Positions 24,751 to 33,817 of a stretch of DNA of 34,603 nt are shown in pieces. Below the pieces are notes generated by a model that saw only the letters and a list, made by a program, of their open reading frames with translations, made no database searches and was not told where the DNA came from. The translations under genes were made by a program, and so were the position numbers. How positions within the stretch are numbered: the first letter of the stretch is position 1; every line of letters begins with the position of its first letter. Location of the stretch: assembly GCA_027592135.1 (NCBI GenBank), contig JAQCIJ010000009.1, positions 1 to 34,603 of the forward strand, given 5' to 3'. The stretch comes from a bacterium (GTDB lineage Bacteria; Patescibacteriota; Gracilibacteria; Peribacterales; Peribacteraceae).

Positions 24751-26147
24751 AGTAACTGCAGAAGCTTATTGCGTGCACTGCTGTCGCTCGGGGTAAGTTG
24801 TAGTAGTTCTTGGTACAAAGATCTAGCTTCTTCGGTTTTTCCTAAGTGAGCCTTTATCTGTGCAAGGTTAAACAGATTACGAGTAGATCTACGGATAGAT
24901 AATGATTTAGAAAACAATAGTTCCGCTTGTTCATAATTTCCAGATTGAGCAGCGTATCCACCAATATTTGTGTACGCAACATGAGAAGGCTGACCTGTAT
25001 CTATGACTCTTCGAAACAGGTTATCACTATTGTGCCAAAACGGAATTTGATTTACAGTAATTGTAATGAGGATGGCTACAGGAGCAATACCGATGTACCA
25101 CGATGTTCTTTTTAGAAAATATCCACATGCTATAACAGGTCCAATAATTGCGAGGTATGCATAGCGATCTGATGTAAGATATATATCAGAAATTCCAAGC
25201 TCTCCACCTTTTTGCATATTAAGGAGAGAAGGTGCTACTAGTATTATAAACCACAATGCTGCAAATAGTATTGCCTTGTGCTTCTTTGCAAAATATACAC
25301 TACCTATACAAATACAAAGAAGTACCATTGAAGCTACTAGCACCTGAGGATTAGAAAAGGTGACAGCACTGACAAACGGGTAGAATATAGAAAGCCCTAT
25401 TGGTGCTAATGTGTGTTTTATAGTTAACAGCAGAGATACAGGAGATAATATGATTGCAGAAAGAGGATCTGAAATTTGCGCACTTTTTCCAAAAATTGCA
25501 ATAAGCAAAAAGAGAGCTGCCAATACAAAATAAGGAATCTTCTCTTTAATACGATCTTGTGAGAGATTTTCTCCACCCAAATAATCAAAAAGAACCAGGC
25601 AGAATGGCAAGGGAAATATTGATACTTTCGAAAGTAAACCACAGGTAAACAGCACTAAGCTTAGAGTTTTTCGGCGACCTGTTTCTTTCCATTCAGTGTA
25701 TGACCAGATACTTGCAAGAAAAAACATCGAAGAGAGTAAGTCCTTTCTGCCACTTATCCATGCTACAGACTCTACCTGTAGTGGGTGTAACGAGAAAAGA
25801 AGTGTGCAAATAGCAGCAGTATGTGCGGTAAAAAACTTTCTCAGTATCAAGAAGACAAATCCTGTAGAAAGTAAATGCAGTAAAAGGTTAATTATGTGAT
25901 ACAAGAGGGGATTGTCTCCTACAATAGACCATTCAACCTGGTGCGTAAGTAGAGTTAGAGGAATGTAGAGTTCGGGATCGTAGGTAGTAAAGGCTTCGGC
26001 AATGGTACTCAGCGACAATCCGTGGACAGTTGGGTTATCAAGAATAATAAGCTCGTCGTCAAAAGCAAGGAACTCACCGAACAGTGACTGGAAAAAGACT
26101 ACAAGTGTTACAAATAATACTATGAATAGTGCACGAGGCTTTTGCAT
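24747..26147 (-). CDS. TMTC-like membrane glycosyltransferase with C-terminal TPRs
   Basis: 466 residues. About ten membrane helices form a GT-C-type core. The first extracytoplasmic loop carries the acidic pair Asp30-Asp31 in FLAFDDELIILDNP, as in PMT/TMTC O-mannosyltransferases, followed by PLTLLTHQVEW and SLHPLQVESVAWISGRKDLLSS, which are typical of this family. The last 80 residues are TPR-like (AYTNIGGYAAQSGNYEQAELLFSKS, LAQIKAHLGKTEEARSLYQEL). These enzymes use lipid-linked sugars to glycosylate exported proteins. The Thr/Ser-rich surface proteins of this window would be natural substrates, which is an inference. It follows the VirB4-like gene by 31 bp but has its own promoter. Confidence 0.75.
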   Translation of the reverse strand: MQKPRALFIVLFVTLVVFFQSLFGEFLAFDDELIILDNPTVHGLSLSTIAEAFTTYDPELYIPLTLLTHQVEWSIVGDNPLLYHIINLLLHLLSTGFVFLILRKFFTAHTAAICTLLFSLHPLQVESVAWISGRKDLLSSMFFLASIWSYTEWKETGRRKTLSLVLFTCGLLSKVSIFPLPFCLVLFDYLGGENLSQDRIKEKIPYFVLAALFLLIAIFGKSAQISDPLSAIILSPVSLLLTIKHTLAPIGLSIFYPFVSAVTFSNPQVLVASMVLLCICIGSVYFAKKHKAILFAALWFIILVAPSLLNMQKGGELGISDIYLTSDRYAYLAIIGPVIACGYFLKRTSWYIGIAPVAILITITVNQIPFWHNSDNLFRRVIDTGQPSHVAYTNIGGYAAQSGNYEQAELLFSKSLSIRRSTRNLFNLAQIKAHLGKTEEARSLYQELLQLTPSDSSARNKLLQLL

Positions 26148-26153
26148 ATCTCT

Positions 26154-26182
26154 AGTATAGGGGATTCTAGAATAGATGCTAA
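26154..26182 (-). promoter_or_regulatory. Promoter of the TMTC-like gene
   Basis: On the minus strand TTAGCA (26182-26177), 17-bp spacer, TATACT (26159-26154). The predicted start coincides with the ATG at 26147, a leaderless arrangement. The -35 overlaps the stop codon of the upstream ATPase gene. Confidence 0.6.
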
Positions 26183-28419
26183 ATCAGAGGCTCTTCAAAC
26201 TTTTCTTCTACTGCTCGAATCTCTTTATCAGTAGGGACTTCCTTAGCAGCCTCATCCCATTTCTTAAGAATCTCTTCGACCTCTTTTTTTGGCTTACAGT
26301 ATTTCTTTCGTGAGAGATCTTTGATCTCACTAGAGATGTCATTTATTACTGGTGGTACATCTATTGTTCTTCCAGAGAATGGTTCTCGAATCTCTCCATT
26401 TACTGACATTTTTATGTAAAACTCACGCACGCCAAGGTTGATGATATCGCGTTCCTTAAAAATTGGCTCAAACTCTTTTTCAAGTACAGCTGCATCGTCT
26501 GCTCCTACACGGAAAGAGATCATAGAACCAACGTTACCAAATACTGTCTGACGGATCTTGCTACTAAGTTGTCCCATGTACTGGTGAGCAATAGTCAGGT
26601 TTAAGTGATACTTACGTGCCTCACTCATGATTTCATAGAACGTGTCTGTCGCAAAGTTCTGGAACTCATCGACGTAGAAGTAGAAGTTTGTGCGATCTTC
26701 TTCTTTGATATTTGCACGAGCCATCGCCGCTTGGTAAATCTTGGTAATGATCATGGAACCAATAAGAGAACTGTTTTCTTCTCCAAGAAGGCCTTTCGAT
26801 ACTTTCATGAGAAGAATCTTTCTGTTATCCATGATGTCCTTAATATCAAACTGTGTGTCTGGTTGACCCACAACGTTGCGCACCATATTTGTTGCGACAA
26901 ACTGACCTACTTTGTTGAGTAGTGGGGTAATAGCATCAGCATCGTACTTTTCGCTCCAGGCAGCAAACTCTGATACCCAGAAGCTTTTAACAACGTTATC
27001 GTTAATACGAGCAACGATCTTTTGACGGTAGTTTTTGTCGGTAAGCATTTTAAGGATTGAAAGCACCGTAGTGTTAGGGCTATCAAGTAACGCAAGTATT
27101 GTGTATCGCAGAACGTGTTCGAGGCGGTCACTCCAGTTTGTTCCAAAGAGTTTTTTAAAAATATCAATAATTCCAATCGTCAGCTGCATTTTGTAATCAT
27201 CATCAACTTGCTCTAGAGGATTAAAGGCGATAGGAAAATCAGTATCACTCGGATCAAAGAGAATCACATCGTTCTTTCTTTCTTGTGGTATGTACTGAAG
27301 AACAGCATCGACTAAGTCTCCGTGAGGGTCCAGTACGGCAACACCTTCACCATTGATAATATCGTCGATAATGAGAAGTTCGAGGAGTTTACTTTTTCCA
27401 GAACCAGACTTACCAACAAGGTACAAGTGACGCCGGCGGTCTTCTCGGCTAATACCAAATGGAACATAGTTGTTGTGATAGTTGGTGATACCAAATCCTG
27501 AGACATTTTTTGCATCTGCGCGAGGCAAGTCCTGTGGTGGATCAGATTTACGCGCAAGAACATGTACGATGTGTGGAACTTGATCTGCATTTGGAAGGTG
27601 GTATAACGTTGCTGCTTCTTCTGCACTGAGAATAAATGACGTTCCGTGCTTACGAGATGCAAATTGTGTTGCAAAGGCAGAATTTGTAGAAATGCGAGAT
27701 GCGGCAAATCCGTTAATGTCTGTATCGTTAAAGTGGTAGAAGCTATTAATAACGGCATTGATTTTTAGCTTTGCTTTTTCTTCTGTAGAACTAATGTACG
27801 CAAGACGGATACTTGTTCTAAATGGCTTACTCTTTTCTTTTTTAGCAGCAAGTTCAAATCGGGTAGTGTTGATACCCTTAAGACCTTCTTTACGTAGGCG
27901 GTCACGTATAGAGAAGAACTTCTTAATACGTACAAAGTAAAATCGCCAGTTACGCCGAAAGTGGTATGCACCGGTATCATCATGCGGCTCCATCACAATT
28001 TGCACCCAGACTTGCTCTCCAGTTTCGATTTTCGACACAACAGAGAAGAGTCTGGACATACTATCTTCATCAAATTGATCGTACGTACGAATGGGATACA
28101 CGTCTTTCTCGCGAAGCTTGAGGTTTGTACCGGCAATTCCTTGAGTATTTGGATCAAACTTTGTTGTGTAATCCTTTGTATTGCGGATCTCTGCATCAGG
28201 GAATATCGAGTAAATAAGCCCCTCTATTGTTTCACTGTACTGAGCATCAACAACAATATAAAAATAGGTGTATTGCTCGTATCCAAAGTATTCAAAAGAA
28301 AAGCGAACTCCAGTTACCGTATTGCGTAGACTAATCAAAAGCTCCTGGAATTTTGACTCCATCTTGACCTTTTCAGGCGTTCCTTGAGGGATAATGATAT
28401 TGAGGTATGATAGAGCCAT
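26179..28419 (-). CDS. VirB4/TraG-like conjugation-type ATPase
   Basis: 746 residues. The N-terminal 330 residues are an alpha/beta region of the kind found before DUF87/TraM-recognition ATPases. Walker A is GKSGSGKSK at 336-344, VAVLDPHGDLVDAVL follows, Walker B is FYFYVDEFQNF (Asp584-Glu585), and a later IAHQYMGQL matches the TraG/VirD4-type sensor motif. Such ATPases power DNA or protein transfer in type IV secretion. In small-genome bacteria they are often found alone, with roles proposed in DNA uptake or cell-surface assembly. No other secretion genes (VirB6, VirB8-10, relaxase) are visible nearby, so the machine it drives cannot be named. The C-terminal 60 residues are charged and coiled-coil-like. 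Confidence 0.8.
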   Translation of the reverse strand: MALSYLNIIIPQGTPEKVKMESKFQELLISLRNTVTGVRFSFEYFGYEQYTYFYIVVDAQYSETIEGLIYSIFPDAEIRNTKDYTTKFDPNTQGIAGTNLKLREKDVYPIRTYDQFDEDSMSRLFSVVSKIETGEQVWVQIVMEPHDDTGAYHFRRNWRFYFVRIKKFFSIRDRLRKEGLKGINTTRFELAAKKEKSKPFRTSIRLAYISSTEEKAKLKINAVINSFYHFNDTDINGFAASRISTNSAFATQFASRKHGTSFILSAEEAATLYHLPNADQVPHIVHVLARKSDPPQDLPRADAKNVSGFGITNYHNNYVPFGISREDRRRHLYLVGKSGSGKSKLLELLIIDDIINGEGVAVLDPHGDLVDAVLQYIPQERKNDVILFDPSDTDFPIAFNPLEQVDDDYKMQLTIGIIDIFKKLFGTNWSDRLEHVLRYTILALLDSPNTTVLSILKMLTDKNYRQKIVARINDNVVKSFWVSEFAAWSEKYDADAITPLLNKVGQFVATNMVRNVVGQPDTQFDIKDIMDNRKILLMKVSKGLLGEENSSLIGSMIITKIYQAAMARANIKEEDRTNFYFYVDEFQNFATDTFYEIMSEARKYHLNLTIAHQYMGQLSSKIRQTVFGNVGSMISFRVGADDAAVLEKEFEPIFKERDIINLGVREFYIKMSVNGEIREPFSGRTIDVPPVINDISSEIKDLSRKKYCKPKKEVEEILKKWDEAAKEVPTDKEIRAVEEKFEEPLI

Positions 28420-28428
28420 TTAGAGCAA

Positions 28429-28457
28429 ATTTTGCCAGAAAATGGGGGATTTGTAAA
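28429..28457 (-). promoter_or_regulatory. Possible promoter of the VirB4-like gene
   Basis: On the minus strand TTTACA (28457-28452), 17-bp spacer, CAAAAT (28434-28429). It would start transcription about 3 bases before the ATG at 28419. The -10 is a weak match. Confidence 0.4.
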
Positions 28458-28501
28458 TGCCTCTTTTATGAATTTACCAGAGAACCCATACTTGGGTACG
28501 T

Positions 28502-30199
28502 TTAATACACCTCATTTAAGTAACATTCCTCACAATAGACGGTTTCTGGTTTATCTGGAGAGTATGTCGTTTGAATGTCTTTTTGGCATTTGCCACATTG
28601 GCGACTGAAGAGTGTGCGAGGGTTCCTGAGTGCAAATCGATCCAAATCTCTTTGATGAGGAGATCTGCGTGGAATTGGTAGTCCGATCTGCCTGTAGAGC
28701 TTGAGCTCCAATGACTGTAACTTAAAAAGCTTTCCAGAAATCTCACAACGAATAGCCCAATTGAGGACATCATCAGGAACATCCTTTGATGAATCTGGTA
28801 GTTGATCTGCATGGATAGTCTTTGTAGTCATAGGCGGTGGTGGTTCGTAATCGTCCCATTGCCAACCACGTTCCAGTGTCTGCTCTTTGGTAAGAGGAAA
28901 ATACATGAATGCCGTTGTTTTGTTGTATCCAACCCAAGAATTTTTTGTATCAATCATCTCACCCCACTCTCCAGTCGTTTTCATGTGCTCAATGATCTTT
29001 GGAACCAATTCTTCATATTCCTCCTTAGTGTATTGTTTATTTAAAATGCAGTATTGCTTGTTGTGCAAACCTGCACATCCAAAACAGTCTTTGCACCGTT
29101 CTAGGTACATACAGTAGAGTAGATCATTACTATTCAGGTGCCCTTCTACAGTAAATAGAAGGTGGTAACTATTTTCTCCAGTAATACAGCACTGGTAGCT
29201 TTCCTGAATGTTTGTACCGTACTGGTTCATGTCATGGCAATTGCGAGCGCCAAGAACAAGTTGGTAACAGTATTTTAAGTTTTCCCCATCTTCGATGTCG
29301 TAAGAGTTCATAACATTCTTGCAGTTTACTAAATGATCTCCACTGCACTTTTCTAAATTGTGTCCCTGAAATTCTTTATAGGTGTGGTTCTTCTCAAATT
29401 CATGTAATTCATTTTTGAATTGTTGATATTGAGCATAAGAAGTCAGATCAATCTTTAACATTTCATTTTCATATTCTTCTTTTGTACGTTGTTGATTTCG
29501 AATGCAGTACTGTTTCTCACGAAGGCCATAACTCAAGAAGCAATCTTGGCAACCAATACAATCTCTTAAAAAAGCACTACTTCGAGTATTAAGACAATCC
29601 TGACAACCAATTAATCCATAACATTTATGGATATCGACGCAGTCGTAACAGAGTTCACTGTGCAAATTGTAGAAACCATCGAAACAGGAAGTGTTTTTCT
29701 TAAAACCGTATCCGTAGAGACAGTCTTCACACAAATCTGCATGAGCTAATAAGTAACAGTTCTTTAAGGATCCGACCATATGTGTATAGTCAGAGTTGAT
29801 CATTGTTTGTTGTTGGCTAACGCTCTGGTCTGGAGCAGCCATCTTTAGCGCGCTAAATTGAGGAAACATCGGCTTCGTAAAATTTGGATCTCTGCCAGTG
29901 GCAGTTTGATCCCACTTGTCGCTATGCCAACACTCTCTACAATAAATTGGTTTACTTGATTCAGGGGAAAACTGGTTGAGAACTGTCTTATTACAGAGAT
30001 CACAAGTATCGAGAACAATGTGCTTCTCATTAACGAGGGCTATACGTGCTTGCTGTCTGCAATCCGGGCAGAGCTTTGGTACCGGAAGATTGTACTTCGT
30101 CTCTTTAAAAATAGGAGACATACGATCGTAAAACTCTAGATCTTCATCAGTTACCTCAAATGCCGTATTACACCAGTTATTTGTACACTTCTTTTGCAT
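28502..30199 (-). CDS. Cys-rich zinc-ribbon/solenoid protein C (third of three paralogues)
   Basis: 565 residues, related end to end to the two proteins upstream. An N-terminal zinc ribbon (C5 and C10 in KKCTNNWC, with PKLCPDCR) is followed by a second ribbon (DTCDLCNKT ... YCREC). Residues about 140-225 and 295-380 hold short Cys-bearing turns every 10-22 residues (NCYLLAHADLCEDCLYGYGF, CIGCQDCFLSYGLREKQYC), which suggests a Cys-lined repeat solenoid. Helical inserts of the type TKEEYE follow each block. The C-terminus is a CxxC-x17-CxxC ribbon ending in YCEECYLNEVY. No signal peptide or membrane helix is seen, so it is probably cytoplasmic and metal-binding. Relatives are common as hypothetical proteins in small-genome phyla. 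It starts 6 bases after paralogue B ends, and no function is assigned. Confidence 0.75.
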   Translation of the reverse strand: MQKKCTNNWCNTAFEVTDEDLEFYDRMSPIFKETKYNLPVPKLCPDCRQQARIALVNEKHIVLDTCDLCNKTVLNQFSPESSKPIYCRECWHSDKWDQTATGRDPNFTKPMFPQFSALKMAAPDQSVSQQQTMINSDYTHMVGSLKNCYLLAHADLCEDCLYGYGFKKNTSCFDGFYNLHSELCYDCVDIHKCYGLIGCQDCLNTRSSAFLRDCIGCQDCFLSYGLREKQYCIRNQQRTKEEYENEMLKIDLTSYAQYQQFKNELHEFEKNHTYKEFQGHNLEKCSGDHLVNCKNVMNSYDIEDGENLKYCYQLVLGARNCHDMNQYGTNIQESYQCCITGENSYHLLFTVEGHLNSNDLLYCMYLERCKDCFGCAGLHNKQYCILNKQYTKEEYEELVPKIIEHMKTTGEWGEMIDTKNSWVGYNKTTAFMYFPLTKEQTLERGWQWDDYEPPPPMTTKTIHADQLPDSSKDVPDDVLNWAIRCEISGKLFKLQSLELKLYRQIGLPIPRRSPHQRDLDRFALRNPRTLFSRQCGKCQKDIQTTYSPDKPETVYCEECYLNEVY

Positions 30200-30205
30200 A
30201 GGATT

Positions 30206-31897
30206 TTAGTATACCTCATTTAAGTAACATTCCTCACAAAAAACTGTTTCTGGTCTTTCGGGGCTGTAGGAGGTTTGAATTGATTTTTGGCAGTTGGAGC
30301 ACTTGCGATCAAAAATTTTAAATGGATTAGTAAAAGCAAACCTATCCTTATGGCGTTGGTCAGGATGCCTACGAGGAATAGGGAGTTTGTGAAACCTATA
30401 AAAATCGAGTTCTTGCTTAATTATCACAAAAGGTTTTTTGGTTATTTCACAACGAATAGCCCAGTTGCAAACATCATCAGGAATATCTGTATTGTCATCA
30501 GGAAGTTGTTCTGCATCAATTATTTTTTCTACAACAACAGGAGATTTATAGTCACTCCACTGCCATCCACGTTCGAGTACTTCTTCTTTTTTCAGTGGAA
30601 AGTAAACATCTGCTACGGATTCATTGTAACCAAATGCAGAGATCTTTGTCGGGAAAAATTCACCCCATTCTTCAGTGTCCTTCATATGTTCTACAATCTT
30701 TGCTACGAGTTTGTGATATTCTTCTGGTGTATATTGCTTGTTAAGAATGCAGTAGTTCTGGTGTATCATTCCAATACAACCAAATAAATTATTACAAGAT
30801 CTTGTGCAAAATAGTGAGTAATACACATTATTACATCCTTCATATACATAGAGACAGCCAAGAATATTTCGCGTGCGCTCACCTATACAGCAAGAGTCAT
30901 AACACAGTTCCATGCCTCCGCCCCATATATGTACATCCATGTTATCCTTGCCTCCCATAAGGCAGTTTGTGCAATATCGAGAGTCTTGCATATCATTACA
31001 ATCAAAGCAGTATGCAGAATCTTTGGATCGATTTAAGTTATCACCCTTACTGTCAATATTTTGAACACATCGAGACTTCTTAACAGGGTGGTTTAAGAAA
31101 AATCTTTTAGACTGGTTTTTATACTTTGTAATCTCTGCATGTGAACTTGTAGTAAAGTTTTGTATGAATTTGTCATACTCCTCACGAGTTTTTTGTTCAT
31201 TAAAAATACAGTATTGCTTTTGGTGAAGATTGGCACAACCGAAGCAATCCTTACATCCGATACAGTCTCGAAGGAAGTACGAATCTCGGCAGTTGTGACA
31301 AAATTGCGAATAAAAAACATGATAGCAGGAGTAACAATGTGTGCACTCATAGCATAGTTCGCAGTGTTCTATGTGTAGAAAATCTGTGCAATTTTTATTA
31401 TATATAAATGTTTGCCCATAGTAACAATCTTCTGCCTCTTCACCATCAAATATCATATAACAGTTTTTCATCTTGTAGGCATCATTTGCGTACTCTGTAT
31501 TCTGGTTGTATGTCATGAGAGAAAGTGACGGTAGTGGAGTGCATTTACGCAGCTCTTCCCATTGTTCAAAAAATGGTCTTGTAAAATCAAAATCTCTTCC
31601 AAAATCTAACGGACTCCAGTTATCGCTAAACCACTCATCCTTCTCGTAAATATTCATCTTCTTATCTGGAGAATACATTGAGATAATATTCTTTCCAGTT
31701 TTGCTGCACTCTCGCTTATAGAGGTTTCGTGTATTGTAGAAAGCAAGCCTCCTTTGCAGTCTACAATTAAAACACATCGTAGGTTCTGGTATTGGAAAAT
31801 CCTTACCATCAAAGACAGGCGTCATCTTATTGAGTAAATTTCGATCTGAATCGGAGAACTCAAACCCTGCCGAACACTGAGCACACTGTTTTTGCAT
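30206..31897 (-). CDS. Cys-rich zinc-ribbon/solenoid protein B (second of three paralogues)
   Basis: 563 residues. The N-terminal ribbon is KQCAQC plus TMCFNCRLQRR. Cys-bearing turns then repeat through the middle (CYYGQTFIYNKNCTDFLHIE, CYECTHCYSCYHVF, CIGCKDCFGCANLHQKQYC; later CYDSCCIGERT and CNNLFGCIGM), each block closing with a QKQYC or HQNYC and a helical EEY insert. Then come the HMKDTEEWGEFF segment and the C-terminal CSNCQKSIQTSYSPERPETVFCEEC ribbon (CxxC-x17-CxxC). The last codons are nearly identical in DNA to those of paralogue C (TACCTCATTTAAGTAACATT on the plus strand at both ends), which points to tandem duplication or gene conversion. It is co-directional with C with a 6-bp gap, so the two are almost certainly co-transcribed. 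Confidence 0.75.
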   Translation of the reverse strand: MQKQCAQCSAGFEFSDSDRNLLNKMTPVFDGKDFPIPEPTMCFNCRLQRRLAFYNTRNLYKRECSKTGKNIISMYSPDKKMNIYEKDEWFSDNWSPLDFGRDFDFTRPFFEQWEELRKCTPLPSLSLMTYNQNTEYANDAYKMKNCYMIFDGEEAEDCYYGQTFIYNKNCTDFLHIEHCELCYECTHCYSCYHVFYSQFCHNCRDSYFLRDCIGCKDCFGCANLHQKQYCIFNEQKTREEYDKFIQNFTTSSHAEITKYKNQSKRFFLNHPVKKSRCVQNIDSKGDNLNRSKDSAYCFDCNDMQDSRYCTNCLMGGKDNMDVHIWGGGMELCYDSCCIGERTRNILGCLYVYEGCNNVYYSLFCTRSCNNLFGCIGMIHQNYCILNKQYTPEEYHKLVAKIVEHMKDTEEWGEFFPTKISAFGYNESVADVYFPLKKEEVLERGWQWSDYKSPVVVEKIIDAEQLPDDNTDIPDDVCNWAIRCEITKKPFVIIKQELDFYRFHKLPIPRRHPDQRHKDRFAFTNPFKIFDRKCSNCQKSIQTSYSPERPETVFCEECYLNEVY

Positions 31898-31908
31898 ATG
31901 AGGCTAGT

Positions 31909-31930
31909 ATACGCGATCAATATCGCGTAT
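31909..31930. terminator. 9-bp stem-loop between paralogues A and B
   Basis: ATACGCGAT-CAAT-ATCGCGTAT, a perfect 9-bp stem with a 4-base loop. No T-run follows in the direction of transcription, so it could be an mRNA-processing hairpin or a regulator site as readily as a terminator. Confidence 0.4.
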
Positions 31931-31978
31931 CTCGATTAGAAGACAAAGTATTTGCTGGTGTTGATACGTAAGTAATCA

Positions 31979-33658
31979 TTAGATAAGAGATTCTTGATAA
32001 CACGGTTCACAATAAATCTTCTCCGGTCGATCTGGTGCATAGCTTGTTTCTATAGCAACATTGCATTTATCACACGTGCGATCATACAGAACACGAGGGT
32101 TTCGCATCTTGAGGTGATGTTTATATCTCTGGAAGAAGCTGATACGTGGTAGAGGAATGTGTAGCTGCTTATAGAAGGCTAGCTCCTGAGGAATAATCTT
32201 GTACTGCTTAGCGGTTTCTTCACAGGTAAGAATCTGTGAGCAGATATCTTCTGAAACATCTACGATTGAATCTGGAAGCTTTACTTTAGGACCCATGTAC
32301 TGGTCTTTCTTCTCTACTTCATCGATCCAATTCCAACTCTTTCCGAGTACACCTTCTTTTGTCATTGGGTAGTAATCCTGTGCCAGAGTTTCATTGTATC
32401 CGTATGTAGAGACTTCTACGGGGAAGAATTCCCCCCATTCACCATGTTTTATCATATGTTCTATAATCTTCGGCACAAGTTCATTGTATTGTTCTTCTGT
32501 ATATTGCTTATTAAGGATGCAGTACTGCTTACGTTGTACCCCTATACATCCGAAGCAATTTTTAGAGTGATTACTTAAGCTGCAATAGATCATGTCATTC
32601 ATCTGTGCGAGTGTGTGATTCGAGAATAGACATCGAGAAATGTCATACCCAGCAACACTACATTCATACAACAGCTCTCCTTCACCACACTCATGAATGT
32701 CCATGCAATTTTTAAGTGGCATAAATCCCTGAGTTACATATCTGCAATCCCAAAGATCTTCAGAGTCAAAACACTTGTAGGCATTTTTACATTGTACAAG
32801 GTAGTCACCAGAGACATCTTCGTTCTGTACACCGTGTAGATATTTTTGAGGGTGTTCTAGTTTCAGATTTTCAAAACGCTCTTTTGCAGATTGCAATGTA
32901 GAGTGGCTCCCTAGCATTAAACGAAACTTTGCAAATTCTTCTTTGGAAACAGGTTTGTTTTCTACATAGTATTCTTTGTTTTTTACATTACTGCACATCA
33001 AGCAGTTTTTGCATCCAGTACAATTTTTAAGAAACATGGAGTCTGCACAGTTATCACATTCTTGGAGGTATGCAGAGCTGTAACATTTTACAGAGTCGAT
33101 ACATTCGTAACACAGCTCAGACTTTCTGGTTCTAAAACAATCAACACAATTTACACAGTGATTAAGGCTATAACTAAAGTAGCAATCACGGTTTTCATCA
33201 CTATCAAAAATCATGTAGCAGTCTTTATTTTTTCCAGCGTGATTCGTGTATTCGCAGTTCTCATCAAACTCGTATCCTGTAAATACATTTGGACGAGGTA
33301 CTTTTTGGATAAGCTCAAACCATTGATCAAAAAAAGGTCGAGTAAAATCAAATGGTTGTCCATAGTCGAGCGCACTCCACTTATCACTATACCAATCCTC
33401 CTGCCTATATACTTTATAGGGAGACCCAGGTCTGATATTTGAAATGACGCTTGCTCCTGTTAGGTCACACTTTCTCTCGTAGAGATTTAATTGGTTTACG
33501 TGTGCCATGCGACGTTGTGCTCTGCAGTTGGGGCACTGCTTCGGTGGCGGAAGGGGAATCTTCTTCCCTCCAATAATAGGCGAGAGATCATCAAGCATTT
33601 TACTGTCCTCATCGAGGATCTCAAATTCTGCCGAACATTGGTTGCAAGTAGTTTTCAT
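31979..33658 (-). CDS. Cys-rich zinc-ribbon/solenoid protein A (first of three paralogues)
   Basis: 559 residues. The N-terminal ribbon (TTCNQCSAEFEI ... KQCPNCRAQRR) resembles the probable zinc-ribbon domain of the zf-trcl type. It is followed by a conserved DWYSDKWSALDYGQPFDFTR segment, also present in B. The Cys-turn blocks run CVNCVDCFRTRKSELCYECI, CYSSAYLQECDNCADSMFLK, CTGCKNCLMCSNVKNKEYY and, after an insert, CMDIHECGEGELLYECSVAG. GEWGEFFPVEVSTYGYNETL and the C-terminal CDKC-x17-CEPC ribbon close the protein. It is the promoter-proximal gene of the array and lies divergent from a TrmB-type regulator across an 18-bp palindrome. No catalytic motif was recognised; a metal- or nucleic-acid-binding role is only a guess. 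Confidence 0.75.
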   Translation of the reverse strand: MKTTCNQCSAEFEILDEDSKMLDDLSPIIGGKKIPLPPPKQCPNCRAQRRMAHVNQLNLYERKCDLTGASVISNIRPGSPYKVYRQEDWYSDKWSALDYGQPFDFTRPFFDQWFELIQKVPRPNVFTGYEFDENCEYTNHAGKNKDCYMIFDSDENRDCYFSYSLNHCVNCVDCFRTRKSELCYECIDSVKCYSSAYLQECDNCADSMFLKNCTGCKNCLMCSNVKNKEYYVENKPVSKEEFAKFRLMLGSHSTLQSAKERFENLKLEHPQKYLHGVQNEDVSGDYLVQCKNAYKCFDSEDLWDCRYVTQGFMPLKNCMDIHECGEGELLYECSVAGYDISRCLFSNHTLAQMNDMIYCSLSNHSKNCFGCIGVQRKQYCILNKQYTEEQYNELVPKIIEHMIKHGEWGEFFPVEVSTYGYNETLAQDYYPMTKEGVLGKSWNWIDEVEKKDQYMGPKVKLPDSIVDVSEDICSQILTCEETAKQYKIIPQELAFYKQLHIPLPRISFFQRYKHHLKMRNPRVLYDRTCDKCNVAIETSYAPDRPEKIYCEPCYQESLI

Positions 33659-33733
33659 GTCACTACAATCTCATAATTAGTAAGGTTTGTCCAACAACAT
33701 TCACAATATTGCCATAAATAGCTAATTTAGAAT

Positions 33734-33739
33734 ATTATA
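33734..33739 (-). promoter_or_regulatory. -10 box upstream of the Cys-solenoid array
   Basis: On the minus strand TATAAT at 33739-33734. The -35 region would fall in the palindrome at 33753-33770 but is a poor match. The predicted start near 33727 leaves a leader of about 70 nt. Confidence 0.4.
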
Positions 33740-33752
33740 GTGTAACAGATTC

Positions 33753-33770
33753 TGTAGAAATATTTCTACA
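33753..33770. promoter_or_regulatory. 18-bp perfect palindrome TGTAGAAATATTTCTACA (candidate operator)
   Basis: A perfect inverted repeat in the 159-bp divergent gap between the TrmB-type regulator and the Cys-solenoid array. It covers the -35 region of the regulator promoter and sits just upstream of the opposite -10, so one bound dimer could affect both directions. Confidence 0.6.
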
Positions 33771-33783
33771 ACAGTGGTATACT
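33755..33783 (+). promoter_or_regulatory. Promoter of the TrmB-type regulator
   Basis: TAGAAA (33755-33760, inside the palindrome), 17-bp spacer, extended -10 TGGTATACT (TATACT at 33778-33783). The predicted start near 33790 leaves about 28 nt before the ATG. Confidence 0.55.
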
Positions 33784-33817
33784 AGTAGGGTAAACTTCCC
33801 TCAATGACGCACACCCC

